64,000 bases of DNA from Shewanella hanedai (lineage in GTDB: Bacteria; Pseudomonadota; Gammaproteobacteria; Enterobacterales; Shewanellaceae), in contig NZ_VKGK01000013.1 in assembly GCF_007197645.1 (NCBI RefSeq), positions 1 through 64,000 of the forward strand. Reading direction: 5' to 3'. Made by a program: the position numbers and the translations under genes. Positions 17,000 to 27,122 of this stretch are shown one piece after another. Under the pieces are notes generated by a model. It saw only the letters and a list, made by a program, of their open reading frames with translations, searched no databases and was not told the DNA's origin. Numbering within the stretch: position 1 is the first letter of the stretch; every line of letters begins with the position of its first letter.

Positions 17000-18304
17000 A
17001 TGAAGTTTCCAGGTCAACGAAAGTCAAAGCATTACTTTCCCGTACAAAATCGTGACCCATTGTTGGCGCAACTTACTCAGCAGCCTAAACGATTTCCAAC
17101 GTACGTTACTGGTATAGATCAAACTCTGGTGGATATTGAAGCCAAAGTGGCTGATGAAATGCTCGCTCGCTATCAATTACCTAAAGGTAATTCAACGTTA
17201 ATTGACGATGAGACTGCTCACGCCCTATATTCAGAGCTTAAAAGTCAGCAGTTGATCAGTGATGAATTCGCTGGTGGTACGATTGGTAATACCGTTCATA
17301 ACTACTCGATCCTTGCTGATGATAGATCTGTGTTGTTTGGCGTGATGAGCAATAATATCGAAGTGGGCAGTTATGCTTATCGTTATCTTTGTAACACATC
17401 TTCTAAAGTTGACCTTAACTATTTACAGCCAGTAGAAGGCCCAATAGGCCGCTGCTTTACACTTATCTCTGAGTGCGGTGAGCGTACTTTTGCGATTAGT
17501 AAAGGTTCGATGGATAAGTTGAGTCCTGAGTTTATTAATAAAGAGGTGGTACAAGGCGCTTCTGCTCTGGTTTTGACTGCTTATTTAATGAGAGCCAGCG
17601 ACGGCGATCAGATCACTGAAGCTGCACTCAAAGCGATTGAGTACGCTAAAGAAGCGGATGTACCAGTGGTATTAACCTTAGGTACACGTTTTTTAATTGA
17701 GAGCGATCCTCAGTGGTGGATGAACTTCATTAAAGAAAATGTCACCATTCTTGCGATGAATGAAGATGAAGGTGAAGCGTTAACGGGTTTTAAAGACCCA
17801 CTTCAGGCAAGCGAAACCGCACTTGAGTTATGTGACTTGGTATTAACGACCGCTGGCGCGCTGGGTTTATACATGGCAGGTTACACGGAAGAGTCTGAAA
17901 AGCGTGAAACGTCTCATACATTATTACCTGGTATGATCCCAGAGTTTAACCGCTATGAATTTTCTCGTCCTAAATTAAAGTCTGCATGTGATACTCCGAT
18001 TAAGGTGTACGCTCATATTTCCCCTTACATGGGTGGTCCGGAGAAAATACGTAACACCAACGGCGCTGGTGATGGTGCCTTGGCTGCATTACTTCATGAC
18101 TTAGCCTCTAATACTTTCCATAAGGCTAACGTACCGGGCTCAAGCAAACATAAACGTGATGGTCTATGTTACTCATCATTCTCTCAAGTGTGTAAGTACG
18201 CTAATCGAGTGGCTTATGAAGTATTAGCTCAACATAGCCCACGTTTATCAAGTGGCTTGCCAGAGCGTGAAGACAGCTTAGAAGAAGCATACTGGGAAAG
18301 ATAA
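17000..18304 (+). CDS. gsk: Inosine-guanosine kinase
   Basis: A PfkB-family nucleoside kinase of 434 residues, the same length as E. coli Gsk, phosphorylating guanosine and inosine for purine salvage. The start MKFPGQRKSKHYFPV is typical. The PfkB signature with the catalytic aspartate is NTNGAGDGALAALLHDL near residue 352. Other family blocks are FAGGTIGNTVHNYS (sugar site) and AMNEDEGEALTG. It is monocistronic behind a long leader and ends in a bidirectional terminator. With apt and adk it makes a local purine-salvage cluster. Confidence 0.95.
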   Translation: MKFPGQRKSKHYFPVQNRDPLLAQLTQQPKRFPTYVTGIDQTLVDIEAKVADEMLARYQLPKGNSTLIDDETAHALYSELKSQQLISDEFAGGTIGNTVHNYSILADDRSVLFGVMSNNIEVGSYAYRYLCNTSSKVDLNYLQPVEGPIGRCFTLISECGERTFAISKGSMDKLSPEFINKEVVQGASALVLTAYLMRASDGDQITEAALKAIEYAKEADVPVVLTLGTRFLIESDPQWWMNFIKENVTILAMNEDEGEALTGFKDPLQASETALELCDLVLTTAGALGLYMAGYTEESEKRETSHTLLPGMIPEFNRYEFSRPKLKSACDTPIKVYAHISPYMGGPEKIRNTNGAGDGALAALLHDLASNTFHKANVPGSSKHKRDGLCYSSFSQVCKYANRVAYEVLAQHSPRLSSGLPEREDSLEEAYWER

Positions 18305-18324
18305 ACCCCATAATGCATTCAAAT

Positions 18325-18352
18325 AAAAAGGCGTCCATTTGGACGCCTTTTT
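18325..18352. terminator. Bidirectional terminator between gsk and the symporter gene
   Basis: AAAAAGGCGTCC and GGACGCCTTTTT form a perfect 12-bp stem around ATTT. A-tract and T-tract on either side let it work for the converging genes on both strands. Confidence 0.93.
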
Positions 18353-18383
18353 ATTGCTTCAAATCAAGCGTGTGATTGTTATC

Positions 18384-19694
18384 TTATTTCGCGTGAAGTT
18401 GTGCGTTAAAACTGCCAGCCGTTTTACCCGCTTGAGTATCATTATAAACCACTTCATTGAACTCATTTTCTGACTTTGCAATGATAACTGTTGCAACAGT
18501 ATCACCGGTGACATTCACTGCTGTTCTGACCATATCCAGTAGTCTGTCGACACCGATAATCAGTGCTATACCTTCTACAGGTAAGCCAACTTGATTAAGT
18601 ACCATTGCCAGCATAATAAGACCTACACCAGGAACACCAGCAGTGCCAATTGAGGCTAATGTGGCGGTAACAACGACCATGGTATAGTCGGTTATTGTCA
18701 AATCCACACCATAAACCTGTGCGATAAATACCGTCGCAACACCTTGCATGATGGCAGTACCATCCATGTTGATTGTCGCTCCTAAAGGCAGAGTGAAAGA
18801 GGCAACTTTGTTATCAACTCCTAATCTGTGCTCTGCAGCTTCAATAGTAACCGGTAATGTCGCGTTAGAACTGGCAGTGCTGAATGCAAATAGCTGTACG
18901 TCTCTCATCTTGCGGATAAAGGTAAAGGGATTTAATCCGGTAAAGATTTTCAGTAGAGATGGGTAAACAATAAACCCATGGATCAATAACACACCTAAGA
19001 CCACGAAGAAGTATTTAACGACACTGCTGAAGGTTTCTAGCCCTAGTGTCAGTGCCAACTTTGCCATCAGGGCAAAGACACCGTAGGGCGCCAACTGCAT
19101 GATCAGCGTAACGACTCGCATAATCACTTCGTTAAGGTCGTTAAACAAGGCTGCTACGCGCTTTCCTCGTTCACCAATATGTGAGATAGCAAAACCGAAA
19201 ATGACCGCAAACAGGATGATTTGAAGCATGTTGCCTTCGCTCATCGCTTGTAGAGGGTTGGTTGGGACAATATTGATCAACACTTCAGATAAACTTGGGG
19301 CTTCTTTTGCGTTAAAGCTCAGTCCTTCACTCACTAATGATGCATTGCCTGGATGGATAAGAATCGCAACTGAAATAGCAACTGTGATCGCGATAGCGGT
19401 AGTGAAAAGATAGAAAGCGATGGTTTTGCCGCCGAGTCGTCCTAGTTTAGAAGGATCGCTCAGTGAGCTTGTTCCACAAACAAGGGAAATAAAGACCAGA
19501 GGAACAACCAGCATTTTAAGGCCTGAAACGAAAACCGTACCAATTACGTGTAAAAATCCCTCAGTGATATATTCATTTATAAAACTGCTATCGGGAAATA
19601 AATTCCTTAAAAGTAACCCTAATATGATACCGGCTCCCATACCGATAAGTATTTTACTCGTTAAACCGAGCTTCTTTGATTGAGTTAATGCCAT
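18384..19694 (-). CDS. DAACS-family cation:dicarboxylate/amino-acid symporter
   Basis: A 436-residue inner-membrane transporter of the dicarboxylate/amino acid:cation symporter family (GltP/DctA fold). About eight hydrophobic segments are visible. The HP1 serine-rich motif reads STASSNATLPVT and the TM7 sodium-site motif is NMDGTA; HP2 is ASIGTAGVPG. An arginine in TM8 (GVDRLLDMVRTAVNVTGD) fits an acidic substrate such as glutamate, aspartate or a C4-dicarboxylate; sequence alone does not decide which. It stands alone, convergent with gsk. Confidence 0.9.
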   Translation of the reverse strand: MALTQSKKLGLTSKILIGMGAGIILGLLLRNLFPDSSFINEYITEGFLHVIGTVFVSGLKMLVVPLVFISLVCGTSSLSDPSKLGRLGGKTIAFYLFTTAIAITVAISVAILIHPGNASLVSEGLSFNAKEAPSLSEVLINIVPTNPLQAMSEGNMLQIILFAVIFGFAISHIGERGKRVAALFNDLNEVIMRVVTLIMQLAPYGVFALMAKLALTLGLETFSSVVKYFFVVLGVLLIHGFIVYPSLLKIFTGLNPFTFIRKMRDVQLFAFSTASSNATLPVTIEAAEHRLGVDNKVASFTLPLGATINMDGTAIMQGVATVFIAQVYGVDLTITDYTMVVVTATLASIGTAGVPGVGLIMLAMVLNQVGLPVEGIALIIGVDRLLDMVRTAVNVTGDTVATVIIAKSENEFNEVVYNDTQAGKTAGSFNAQLHAK

Positions 19695-19909
19695 TGTGAT
19701 TCCTGTATAATTATTATGCTTTCAATTTGCGCAATAAGCCTAGCATGCAAAATTCGGCGAGGATATGGGTAAAAAGTTAAACTTTATTACTGTTTTGGGT
19801 AAATAAATCAAGATAGTTATGGAAAGGTGATAGGAAAATTATGTAATGTTGTCCTATAAGTAATAAGCGTATTGCTAAAAATTACATTTTGAGTAACAGG
19901 GAGCCTGAC

Positions 19910-22336
19910 ATGCAGTCAGCATATAAATTGTCTATCGCATTCTTTTTGTCTTTTTTTATTATTGCATGTAGTGGTGGTGGGGGCATTTCAGATACGACAG
20001 ATCCAGAGCCTGAACCTGATAAAGGCACCATATCTATTACATTATCTACTTCAAATACAGATATTAATGCAGCCGCACCCGCCACACTGACAGCCACCGT
20101 GTCTAATTCAAAAACGGGTGCAATGAACGATACCTTAGTGACGTTTACATTAAGTGACAACACTTTGGGGGCTTTTAATCCAGCGACTGGTACAGCTTTA
20201 ACAAATTCAGAGGGGAAGGCTCAAATTGAGCTAGTAACTTCTAATATCCCTGGAGCGGCTAGCGTGTCTGCTAGTGTTGCAGGTTTTACCGGTACCTCAC
20301 CCACTGTTGGCGCTAATATGGCCGGTGATGGTGGTGATACTAGTGGGGGAGCAGTCGTTGTACTGACATTAACCGATTCTGATGGTAATGCTACAGATAC
20401 AATATCGACAACTAAGCCCGGAAAACTCGTTGCAACTGTTTCAGGGGTTAATAAACCTGTAATTGTGACATTTACATCGGCTAAAGGTGAAATCCCTGTT
20501 GATGCAGCAGTTACTGTAGAAGGTGTTGCTGTGGTCGACATCTATGCGGGAACGGATTTAGGTGCGGGTAAAGCCGTTGCTTTATTAGAAACTGGTGAAA
20601 AAGGGGAAGTCATTGTTGTAGTCGGTGCTACAAACGTACTTATGGGAAGTGGTGAGCCTTTTGTTTCAGGGGTTGCTTCTATTTCGACTGAGCAGTTATC
20701 TGCAGGTGGTACTGCAACTGTGAGTGTGACACTTCAAGATGGTGATAATAATCCATTTACTCAACCTGTTGAAGTTAACTTTACATCTACTTGTGCGTCT
20801 TTTTCGACACCTCAAGCTATCTTAAGTACACCAGTTACTGCCGTCAATGGTGTGGCATCTAGCACATATCTAGCACAAGGCTGTAGTGGTGATGATCAGA
20901 TAAACGTAACTGCTAACGCAGGGGGCCAGAGTTTATCCGCCAGTGCGAGTATTACTATTTTGCCTGCCAGTATAGGCAGCATTGTTTATGTTTCGGCAAC
21001 ACCAGAAAAAATAGGAATTGTTGGTACTGGTTTACCTGAATCATCTACGGTTATTTTTAAGGTACTTGATACAAATGGCTTACCTGTTAGCAATCAGCTA
21101 GTCGATTTTAGTCTCAATACTGATGTTGGTGATATTCAACTAAACCCTTCGGCGGCAACAACAAATGAGCAAGGTTTTGTTCAAACCGTAGTTGGTTCAG
21201 GTTCTGTTGCAACTGTCATACGTGTAACGGGGACAATTAACGGCTCTGATCCTGCTATTTCAAGCCAATCAAGTCAGTTAGTCGTTACAACAGGAATACC
21301 AGATCAAGATAGCTTTTCACTCTCAGCTTCAAACTTCAATCCGGAAGGGTGGAGTGAGGAAGGTACGCTGGTTCAGATTACTGCGAAGCTATCAGATGCA
21401 TTTAATAATCGAGTACCAGATGGAACATCAGTGACGTTTAGAACCGAAGGTGGTGACATTGTTGACTCATGTTTGACGACTAATGGTGATTGTACTGTAG
21501 ATTGGCAGAGTAAAAACCCTCGTCCTTTTGGCGCGACAGTTCAGCCGTTGGCGTTAGATGGGCAAGGACGTCAATATTGGGATGTTCGTCAGAATTATTA
21601 CCTTGGGCAACCTATGGGAGGAAGGACGACAGTAACGGCTACAGCTGTTGGAGAGGAGTCTTTTGCTGATACGAATGGCAATGGAAGATTTGATGCTAAT
21701 GAAGTTGCAGCTTTTTTAGGTAAAAATACAGCCGGCGATGACTTTGATCTAGATGAGCCTTTTGAAGATTTTAATGAGGATGGTTTATTTAATCCTGAAC
21801 AAGGTGCTGGTGCTGGTGGCGGCAGTTTAGAGGAACTCATTGATTTTGATTCTGATGGCAATTTTGACACAAAAGATACCTTATATAATGGGGTGTTATG
21901 TGCAGAGCCTGTTCATGCTGGATGCGCATCTTTTACGGCTCAAAGCACCAGTACTTTCGTTAGACAAGATCTTGTTTTGGTTATGTCTGGCAGTGCTGCT
22001 ATTGCTTCACAACCTATAGTTACGGATAGCGCAACAGATACTGGGGTACATGTATTAGATCTAGCACCTAAATCGATAGGCTATGTTTCCCTTTGTATTT
22101 CTGATTTACATAATCAGCAAATGCCTTCAGGCAGTGAGATTAACGCAGTGTCTTCAGCAGGTAGTGTTGCGACTACGAATCCTATTATATGGCCTAATAC
22201 TAACTTTAATGGTGCACGATGTGACACATTTGCAGTGAAAGCCCCTGATGAACCTGAGGATGGTGTGTTGACGATAAACGTGACAACTCCTGGCGGAGTC
22301 ATCTCAACCGTTGCTGTAGTTGACATCAATATGTGA
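19910..22336 (+). CDS. Large Ig-like (invasin/Big_1-type) lipoprotein
   Basis: A surface or periplasmic lipoprotein of 808 residues. The start at ATG 19910 (AGGGAG 6 bases before) gives a lipoprotein signal with lipobox FIIAC and Cys20, then SGGGG; TTG 19889 would add seven residues. Several bacterial Ig-like domains follow (about 45-130, 260-345, 350-455, 475-580), with Big_1-style segments such as GTATVSVTLQDGDNNPF and SSTYLAQGC. Around 590-660 there are three Asp-rich calcium-loop-like motifs: DTNGNGRFDANE, DFNEDGLFNPE and DFDSDGNFDTKD. Pairs of cysteines occur in the later domains. Function is probably structural or adhesive. Confidence 0.8.
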   Translation: MQSAYKLSIAFFLSFFIIACSGGGGISDTTDPEPEPDKGTISITLSTSNTDINAAAPATLTATVSNSKTGAMNDTLVTFTLSDNTLGAFNPATGTALTNSEGKAQIELVTSNIPGAASVSASVAGFTGTSPTVGANMAGDGGDTSGGAVVVLTLTDSDGNATDTISTTKPGKLVATVSGVNKPVIVTFTSAKGEIPVDAAVTVEGVAVVDIYAGTDLGAGKAVALLETGEKGEVIVVVGATNVLMGSGEPFVSGVASISTEQLSAGGTATVSVTLQDGDNNPFTQPVEVNFTSTCASFSTPQAILSTPVTAVNGVASSTYLAQGCSGDDQINVTANAGGQSLSASASITILPASIGSIVYVSATPEKIGIVGTGLPESSTVIFKVLDTNGLPVSNQLVDFSLNTDVGDIQLNPSAATTNEQGFVQTVVGSGSVATVIRVTGTINGSDPAISSQSSQLVVTTGIPDQDSFSLSASNFNPEGWSEEGTLVQITAKLSDAFNNRVPDGTSVTFRTEGGDIVDSCLTTNGDCTVDWQSKNPRPFGATVQPLALDGQGRQYWDVRQNYYLGQPMGGRTTVTATAVGEESFADTNGNGRFDANEVAAFLGKNTAGDDFDLDEPFEDFNEDGLFNPEQGAGAGGGSLEELIDFDSDGNFDTKDTLYNGVLCAEPVHAGCASFTAQSTSTFVRQDLVLVMSGSAAIASQPIVTDSATDTGVHVLDLAPKSIGYVSLCISDLHNQQMPSGSEINAVSSAGSVATTNPIIWPNTNFNGARCDTFAVKAPDEPEDGVLTINVTTPGGVISTVAVVDINM

Positions 22337-22380
22337 TGAAAACAGTTCGTCAGCATTAATATAAAGTTTGGCTGCATAAA

Positions 22381-22407
22381 AAAACCACCTGCGAAGGTGG
22401 TTTTTTT
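22381..22407. terminator. Bidirectional terminator between the Ig-like lipoprotein gene and astB
   Basis: AAAACCACCT and AGGTGGTTTT form a 10-bp stem around GCGA, with T residues after it on both strands. It serves the two converging genes. Confidence 0.93.
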
Positions 22408-22429
22408 GTGCAGGAAAGTAAGTCGTTAA

Positions 22430-23767
22430 CTACTTCTGAAACTGATACACACTTCCTAGCTTCATTATCTGTGTGAGTTCATCTAATGCCGTTCTAGATT
22501 CGATAAGCAACTGTGGGTCTGCCAAGTCATCGACACTGAGACGGTCACGGTAATGCGTATCTACCCAAGCGTTCAAGCGAGTGAATAATGCCTCATTCAT
22601 TAAGGTGTTTTGGTTCACAGCTGCAAGCTCCATGTCATTCATGGCCACTCGTAGACGAAGACAAGCGGGTCCACCGCCATTTTGCATGCTTTGCTTAACG
22701 TCAAAGTAGTTGACCTGTGTTATTGGGGTTCCTAATGTCACAAGTTCATTGAGGTAAGCGAAAACCGCTGGGTTTTCTTGGCAGTTAGTGGGAGCAATGA
22801 TCGTCATTTCACCAGAGGGAAGGGTGATTATTTGAGTATTGAACAGGTACGTTTTGACGGCATCCTGAATACTGACCTTTGATGTTGGTACTTCGATAAA
22901 GTGGACGTCTGATCTGCCAAACTTACGCTGTATTTCATCGAGCTTATTCTGTGTATTCAGGAATGCTTGCTGGTGATAGAAGAGTACATTTTGGTTTCCA
23001 ACAGCAATCACATCATTATGAAATACACCTTGGTCAATCACATCTGGGTTTTGAGAGATGTATACCGTGTTGTCTTCACTTAACCCGTGGAGACGAGCAA
23101 TGGCTTGAGAGGCTTCTATGGTTTGCCTTGCTGGATACTTTTTCGGTTTAGGTGCCGCTGGATTTGTCGCTTCTTGTCCATAAACAAATAGCTCAACTCC
23201 TTTATCACCATAGTTTCCACACAGACGAGTGTGATTCGCTGCGCCTTCATCGCCAAAATTTGCCTGCTCAGGAAGGTGTTGATGATGACTGAAGTAGCGA
23301 GGATCATTAAAGGTTGCTGCTAGAATATTCCCAGTCGTGGTTGGTTCAATACTGCGGTGCAGCTTATCGACTAAGTTTGCTGGAGTGAAATGCAATTTAC
23401 CATCTCGAGTATCAGCACTCGGTGAGACTGTTGCGGCATTGGCCGTCCACATACTTGATGCACTACAACATGCACGTAAGAGCGCAGGAGCTTCTTTAGC
23501 GGCTTTATTTAGTATTTCAGCATCTGTGCCAGAAAAACCAATTCGGCGCAGTGTATGGAGGTCTGGTCTCTCCTGAGGGGCTAGCATGCCTTGAACCATT
23601 CCCATATCAGCGAGTGCCTTTGCTTTTTTTAATCCTTGTTTGGCTGCTGATTTGGGATCGGATACTGCTGATGCATTACTAAAAGAGGCTACATTGCCAA
23701 AAGAGAGACCTGCGTAGTTATGGGTGGGTCCCACGAGTCCATCAAAGTTCGCTTCAAAATGCTTCAT
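22430..23767 (-). CDS. astB: N-succinylarginine dihydrolase AstB
   Basis: Second enzyme of the arginine succinyltransferase pathway, splitting N2-succinylarginine into succinylornithine, ammonia and CO2. Its 445 residues match the family (E. coli 447). The N-terminus [20 protein letters not shown], the ENVSP-like block [14 protein letters not shown], the HNDVIAVGN region and the C-terminal [12 protein letters not shown] with the catalytic cysteine are all visible. The other ast genes are not adjacent, unlike E. coli astCADBE. Confidence 0.96.
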   Translation of the reverse strand: MKHFEANFDGLVGPTHNYAGLSFGNVASFSNASAVSDPKSAAKQGLKKAKALADMGMVQGMLAPQERPDLHTLRRIGFSGTDAEILNKAAKEAPALLRACCSASSMWTANAATVSPSADTRDGKLHFTPANLVDKLHRSIEPTTTGNILAATFNDPRYFSHHQHLPEQANFGDEGAANHTRLCGNYGDKGVELFVYGQEATNPAAPKPKKYPARQTIEASQAIARLHGLSEDNTVYISQNPDVIDQGVFHNDVIAVGNQNVLFYHQQAFLNTQNKLDEIQRKFGRSDVHFIEVPTSKVSIQDAVKTYLFNTQIITLPSGEMTIIAPTNCQENPAVFAYLNELVTLGTPITQVNYFDVKQSMQNGGGPACLRLRVAMNDMELAAVNQNTLMNEALFTRLNAWVDTHYRDRLSVDDLADPQLLIESRTALDELTQIMKLGSVYQFQK

Positions 23768-24157
23768 TTATTATCCTTGTTAGGTTAGCAATAGGGTTAC
23801 TTATGGAATGCCACTGGCAGTAACAGCTAGTTAATTTGAGGTTGTTAGGGGCTGTCTAGTTTTTAAACGTACTTAATTTTGGCTCAGTATACGTGAGCTT
23901 TTTGGGTTAACAAGTTGTAGATAAAGGCTGAAATGACCATATATGCATTGAAATTCACAATATAACCTCGCTAGCCGACTATTAATGAAATATTAGTTTT
24001 TAAATAAGCAAAAAATTATTTTCCATTTTTTTGCTTTGTGCTTAAAAATTGGCTGAACGATACAAAAAAAAGAGGGATTAACTTGAAACTATCGAGACAA
24101 CCCTCTATATATGGAGCCAATTAACAAATTTTTGAGACTTTTGGCGCAGATCATTCT
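23768..24157. other. Divergent promoter region between astB and topA
   Basis: About 390 bases without a gene, AT-rich. It should hold the astB and topA promoters. Apart from a stem-loop at 24064-24106 (listed separately) I see no clear operator; I looked for and did not find a convincing ArgR or sigma-32 site. Confidence 0.6.
24064..24106 (-). terminator. Minus-strand terminator-like hairpin upstream of topA
   Basis: Read on the minus strand, AGAGGG pairs with CCCTCT over a 24-base loop and is followed by a T run (plus-strand A run 24064-24070). It would end a leftward transcript that begins in or near the topA start. No leftward gene is known there, so it may mark a small antisense RNA, or be fortuitous: the loop is large for a terminator. 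Confidence 0.3.
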
Positions 24158-26854
24158 ATGGGTAAATCGCTAGTTATTGTCGAATCACCGGCCAAAGCCA
24201 AGACTATTAATAAATATCTCGGCAAAGATTACATCGTGAAATCGAGTGTGGGTCACATACGTGATCTACCAACATCATCAACCGCTGAAGCTAATGTGGC
24301 GACTAAAACGCCGGCTGAAGTTAAGAAGATGTCTCCTGAAGAAAAAGCAATTTATAAGAGTAAAAGAGCGAAACAAGCGCTCGTTACTCGTATGGGGGTT
24401 GATCCTGAAAATGGCTGGAAAGCTAAGTATCAGACACTCCCAGGTAAAGAGAAAGTGGTCAAGGAGTTGCAGGCTTTAGCTGAAGACGCAGATCATATCT
24501 TTCTCGCAACGGATTTGGATAGAGAGGGGGAGGCCATTGCTTGGCATCTCCAAGAAGTTATTGGAGGGGATGCATCTCGTTATCAACGTGTTGTGTTCAA
24601 CGAAATTACTAAATCTGCTATTCAAGATGCGTTTAGTAAACCTTCAACGTTAGACACGAATATGGTTAACGCGCAACAAGCGCGTCGATTCCTTGATCGC
24701 GTCGTTGGCTTTATGGTGTCTCCGCTGCTTTGGAAAAAAGTGGCACGAGGACTTTCAGCGGGTCGTGTGCAGTCAGTAGCGACTCGTCTAGTGGTTGAGA
24801 AAGAAGGTGAAATTAAAGCGTTTGTACCAGAAGAGTTCTGGGACATTCATGCAAATTTAAATACTTTAGCTAATGACCTGCTAAAAATGGAAGTGGTTAA
24901 ATTCCAAGATAAGGCATTTAATCCAGTTAACGAGCTGCAAGCTCAAACGGCTGTGGACGCATTAGCACAGTCAAGTTTTGTGGTTGCTGCGCGTGACGAT
25001 AGAGCGACATCGAGTAAACCTTCAGCGCCTTACATCACCTCGACATTGCAGCAGGCTGCAAGTACTCGATTGGGTTTTGGTGTTAAGAAAACCATGATGA
25101 TGGCTCAACGCCTCTATGAAGCGGGTCATATTACTTATATGCGTACGGACTCGACTAACTTGAGTCAAGAAGCGGTAGAGAATGTCCGCGAGATGATCAG
25201 CAAAGAGTACGGTGATAAGTACTTGCCTGCTGAGCCATTACGTTATGGCAGCAAAGAGGGAGCTCAAGAAGCTCACGAAGCAATCCGTCCTTCAGATGTA
25301 TCTGTTCATGCTGCAAGTATGAGTGATATGGAACGTGACGCTCAGCGCCTTTATGAATTGATTTGGCGTCAGTTTGTTTCTTGTCAGATGACACCTGCAA
25401 AATACGATGCAACTCGCTTGACTGTTAAAGCGGGCGAATATGAGCTTAAGGCAACAGGTCGAACATTACGATTCGATGGTTGGACACGCGTTCAAACCGC
25501 AGTTAAAAAGAAAAATGAAGAAGAGAGTACCTTGCCTGTTGTGGCTAAAGGGGACGTGCTTTCTTTAGATGAGTTACTGCATAAACAGCACTTTACTAAG
25601 CCGCCAGCAAGATACAGTGAAGCGTCTTTAGTCAAAGAGCTTGAGAAGCGTGGTATTGGTCGTCCATCTACCTATGCAACGATTATCTCAACGATTCAAG
25701 ATCGTGGCTATGTGAAGGTCGAAAACCGTCGTTTCTACGCAGAAAAGATGGGTGAGATCGTCAGTGAGAGTTTAGTCGGTAGCTTTAAAGAGTTAATGAG
25801 TTATGACTTCACCGCCAGCATGGAGCAAACACTTGATGATGTTGCTCATGGTGAGCTTGAGTGGAAAAAGGTCCTTGATGGTTTCTATCAAGACCTGACT
25901 AAGCAATTGGATCAAGCTGAGTTGGCACCGGAAGAGGGCGGAATGCGTCCTAACGAAATGGTGTTAACGGATATCAAATGTCCAACGTGTGAAAGACCTA
26001 TGGGGATCCGAACAGGTACCACAGGTGTATTCCTTGGTTGTTCAGGCTATGCGCTGCCACCAAAAGAGCGTTGTAAGACAACGATGAACTTGACCTCTGG
26101 TGAAGAGGCGATAAGTGAGAATAGCGAGGATGCAGAAACTGATGCATTGCGTGCTAAACATCGTTGTAATGTCTGCGGCACTGCGATGGACAGTTATTTA
26201 ATCGACGAGACTCGTAAGCTGCATGTCTGTGGTAATAACCCAATTTGCGGTGGATATGAAGTTGAGTTAGGCCAGTTTAAGATTAAAGGCTATGAAGGAC
26301 CACTCATTGAATGCGATCGTTGCGGCAATGATATGGAACTGAAAAACGGTCGTTTCGGTAAATATTTTGGTTGCACCAATTCTGAGTGTAAGAATACGCG
26401 TAAGCTGCTGAAAAGCGGTGAAGCTGCACCACCAAAAGAAGATCCTATTCACCTTCCTGAGCTCAAATGTACTAAGTCAGATGGTTACTTCGTACTCAGA
26501 GATGGTGCTGCCGGTATATTTATGGCCGCAAGCACTTTCCCTAAGTCGCGAGAGACACGTCCACCACTCGTTGAAGAACTGGTGAGATATCGTGAACTGT
26601 TGTGGCCTAAGTATGCTTATTTAGCTGATGCGCCTGTTGAAGATGATGAAGGTAACAAAGCTACTGTCCGCTTTAGTCGTAAGACCAAAGAGCAATATGT
26701 AGCAACCGACATTGATGGTAAAGCGAGTGGTTGGACATCTAAGTTTATCGACGGTAAGTGGGTAACAGAGGCCAAGAAAAAAGCCAAACCTAAAGCGGCG
26801 GCAAAACCTAAAGCAACTAAGGCTAAAGTGACTAAGGCTAAAGTCAAAGAGTAA
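24158..26854 (+). CDS. topA: DNA topoisomerase I (type IA)
   Basis: Relaxes negative supercoils through a 5'-phosphotyrosine intermediate. The protein is 898 residues (E. coli 865). The Toprim domain starts [22 protein letters not shown] with the acidic triad in [14 protein letters not shown]; the active-site tyrosine is in [10 protein letters not shown]. Zinc-ribbon units follow at about residues 607-640, 662-695 and 710-735 ([27 protein letters not shown]). The C-terminus is a lysine/alanine-rich tail of KAKPKA-type repeats (last 25 residues), likely binding DNA or RNA polymerase. It precedes cysB as in enterobacteria, though here with an unknown gene in between. Confidence 0.97.
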   Translation: MGKSLVIVESPAKAKTINKYLGKDYIVKSSVGHIRDLPTSSTAEANVATKTPAEVKKMSPEEKAIYKSKRAKQALVTRMGVDPENGWKAKYQTLPGKEKVVKELQALAEDADHIFLATDLDREGEAIAWHLQEVIGGDASRYQRVVFNEITKSAIQDAFSKPSTLDTNMVNAQQARRFLDRVVGFMVSPLLWKKVARGLSAGRVQSVATRLVVEKEGEIKAFVPEEFWDIHANLNTLANDLLKMEVVKFQDKAFNPVNELQAQTAVDALAQSSFVVAARDDRATSSKPSAPYITSTLQQAASTRLGFGVKKTMMMAQRLYEAGHITYMRTDSTNLSQEAVENVREMISKEYGDKYLPAEPLRYGSKEGAQEAHEAIRPSDVSVHAASMSDMERDAQRLYELIWRQFVSCQMTPAKYDATRLTVKAGEYELKATGRTLRFDGWTRVQTAVKKKNEEESTLPVVAKGDVLSLDELLHKQHFTKPPARYSEASLVKELEKRGIGRPSTYATIISTIQDRGYVKVENRRFYAEKMGEIVSESLVGSFKELMSYDFTASMEQTLDDVAHGELEWKKVLDGFYQDLTKQLDQAELAPEEGGMRPNEMVLTDIKCPTCERPMGIRTGTTGVFLGCSGYALPPKERCKTTMNLTSGEEAISENSEDAETDALRAKHRCNVCGTAMDSYLIDETRKLHVCGNNPICGGYEVELGQFKIKGYEGPLIECDRCGNDMELKNGRFGKYFGCTNSECKNTRKLLKSGEAAPPKEDPIHLPELKCTKSDGYFVLRDGAAGIFMAASTFPKSRETRPPLVEELVRYRELLWPKYAYLADAPVEDDEGNKATVRFSRKTKEQYVATDIDGKASGWTSKFIDGKWVTEAKKKAKPKAAAKPKATKAKVTKAKVKE

Positions 26855-26888
26855 ATAGCCTAAGCCTTTACTATATTTTACTGGTACT

Positions 26889-26916
26889 AAGCCTCGATAT
26901 TTGTCGGGGCTTTTTT
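26889..26916 (+). terminator. Intrinsic terminator after topA
   Basis: AAGCCTCGA pairs with TCGGGGCTT (9 bp, one G-T) around TATTTG and runs into six T residues, 35 bases after the topA stop. Confidence 0.92.
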
Positions 26917-27057
26917 ATGTCTGACTTTTTCGCTTCAATGTGTTTGTAAGTGTTAAATCTGCACTTTCGACGGGTTTCTTTGCGTATTCATTGTCGTCAC
27001 TCTACATTGCTTTCAGTACTTGAATATAGGGACTACATTACAAGAAGCATTAGACAT

Positions 27058-27080
27058 AAAAAAACCAGCGGTTAGGCTGG
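27058..27080 (-). terminator. Terminator of the minus-strand coiled-coil protein gene
   Basis: On the minus strand, CCAGC and GCTGG pair around CTAACC and are followed by seven T residues. It lies 43 bases after that gene's stop codon. Confidence 0.88.
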
Positions 27081-27122
27081 CTTGATTATTTAGAAGCTAG
27101 TTAAAGAGGGTGTGAAAGGGGA

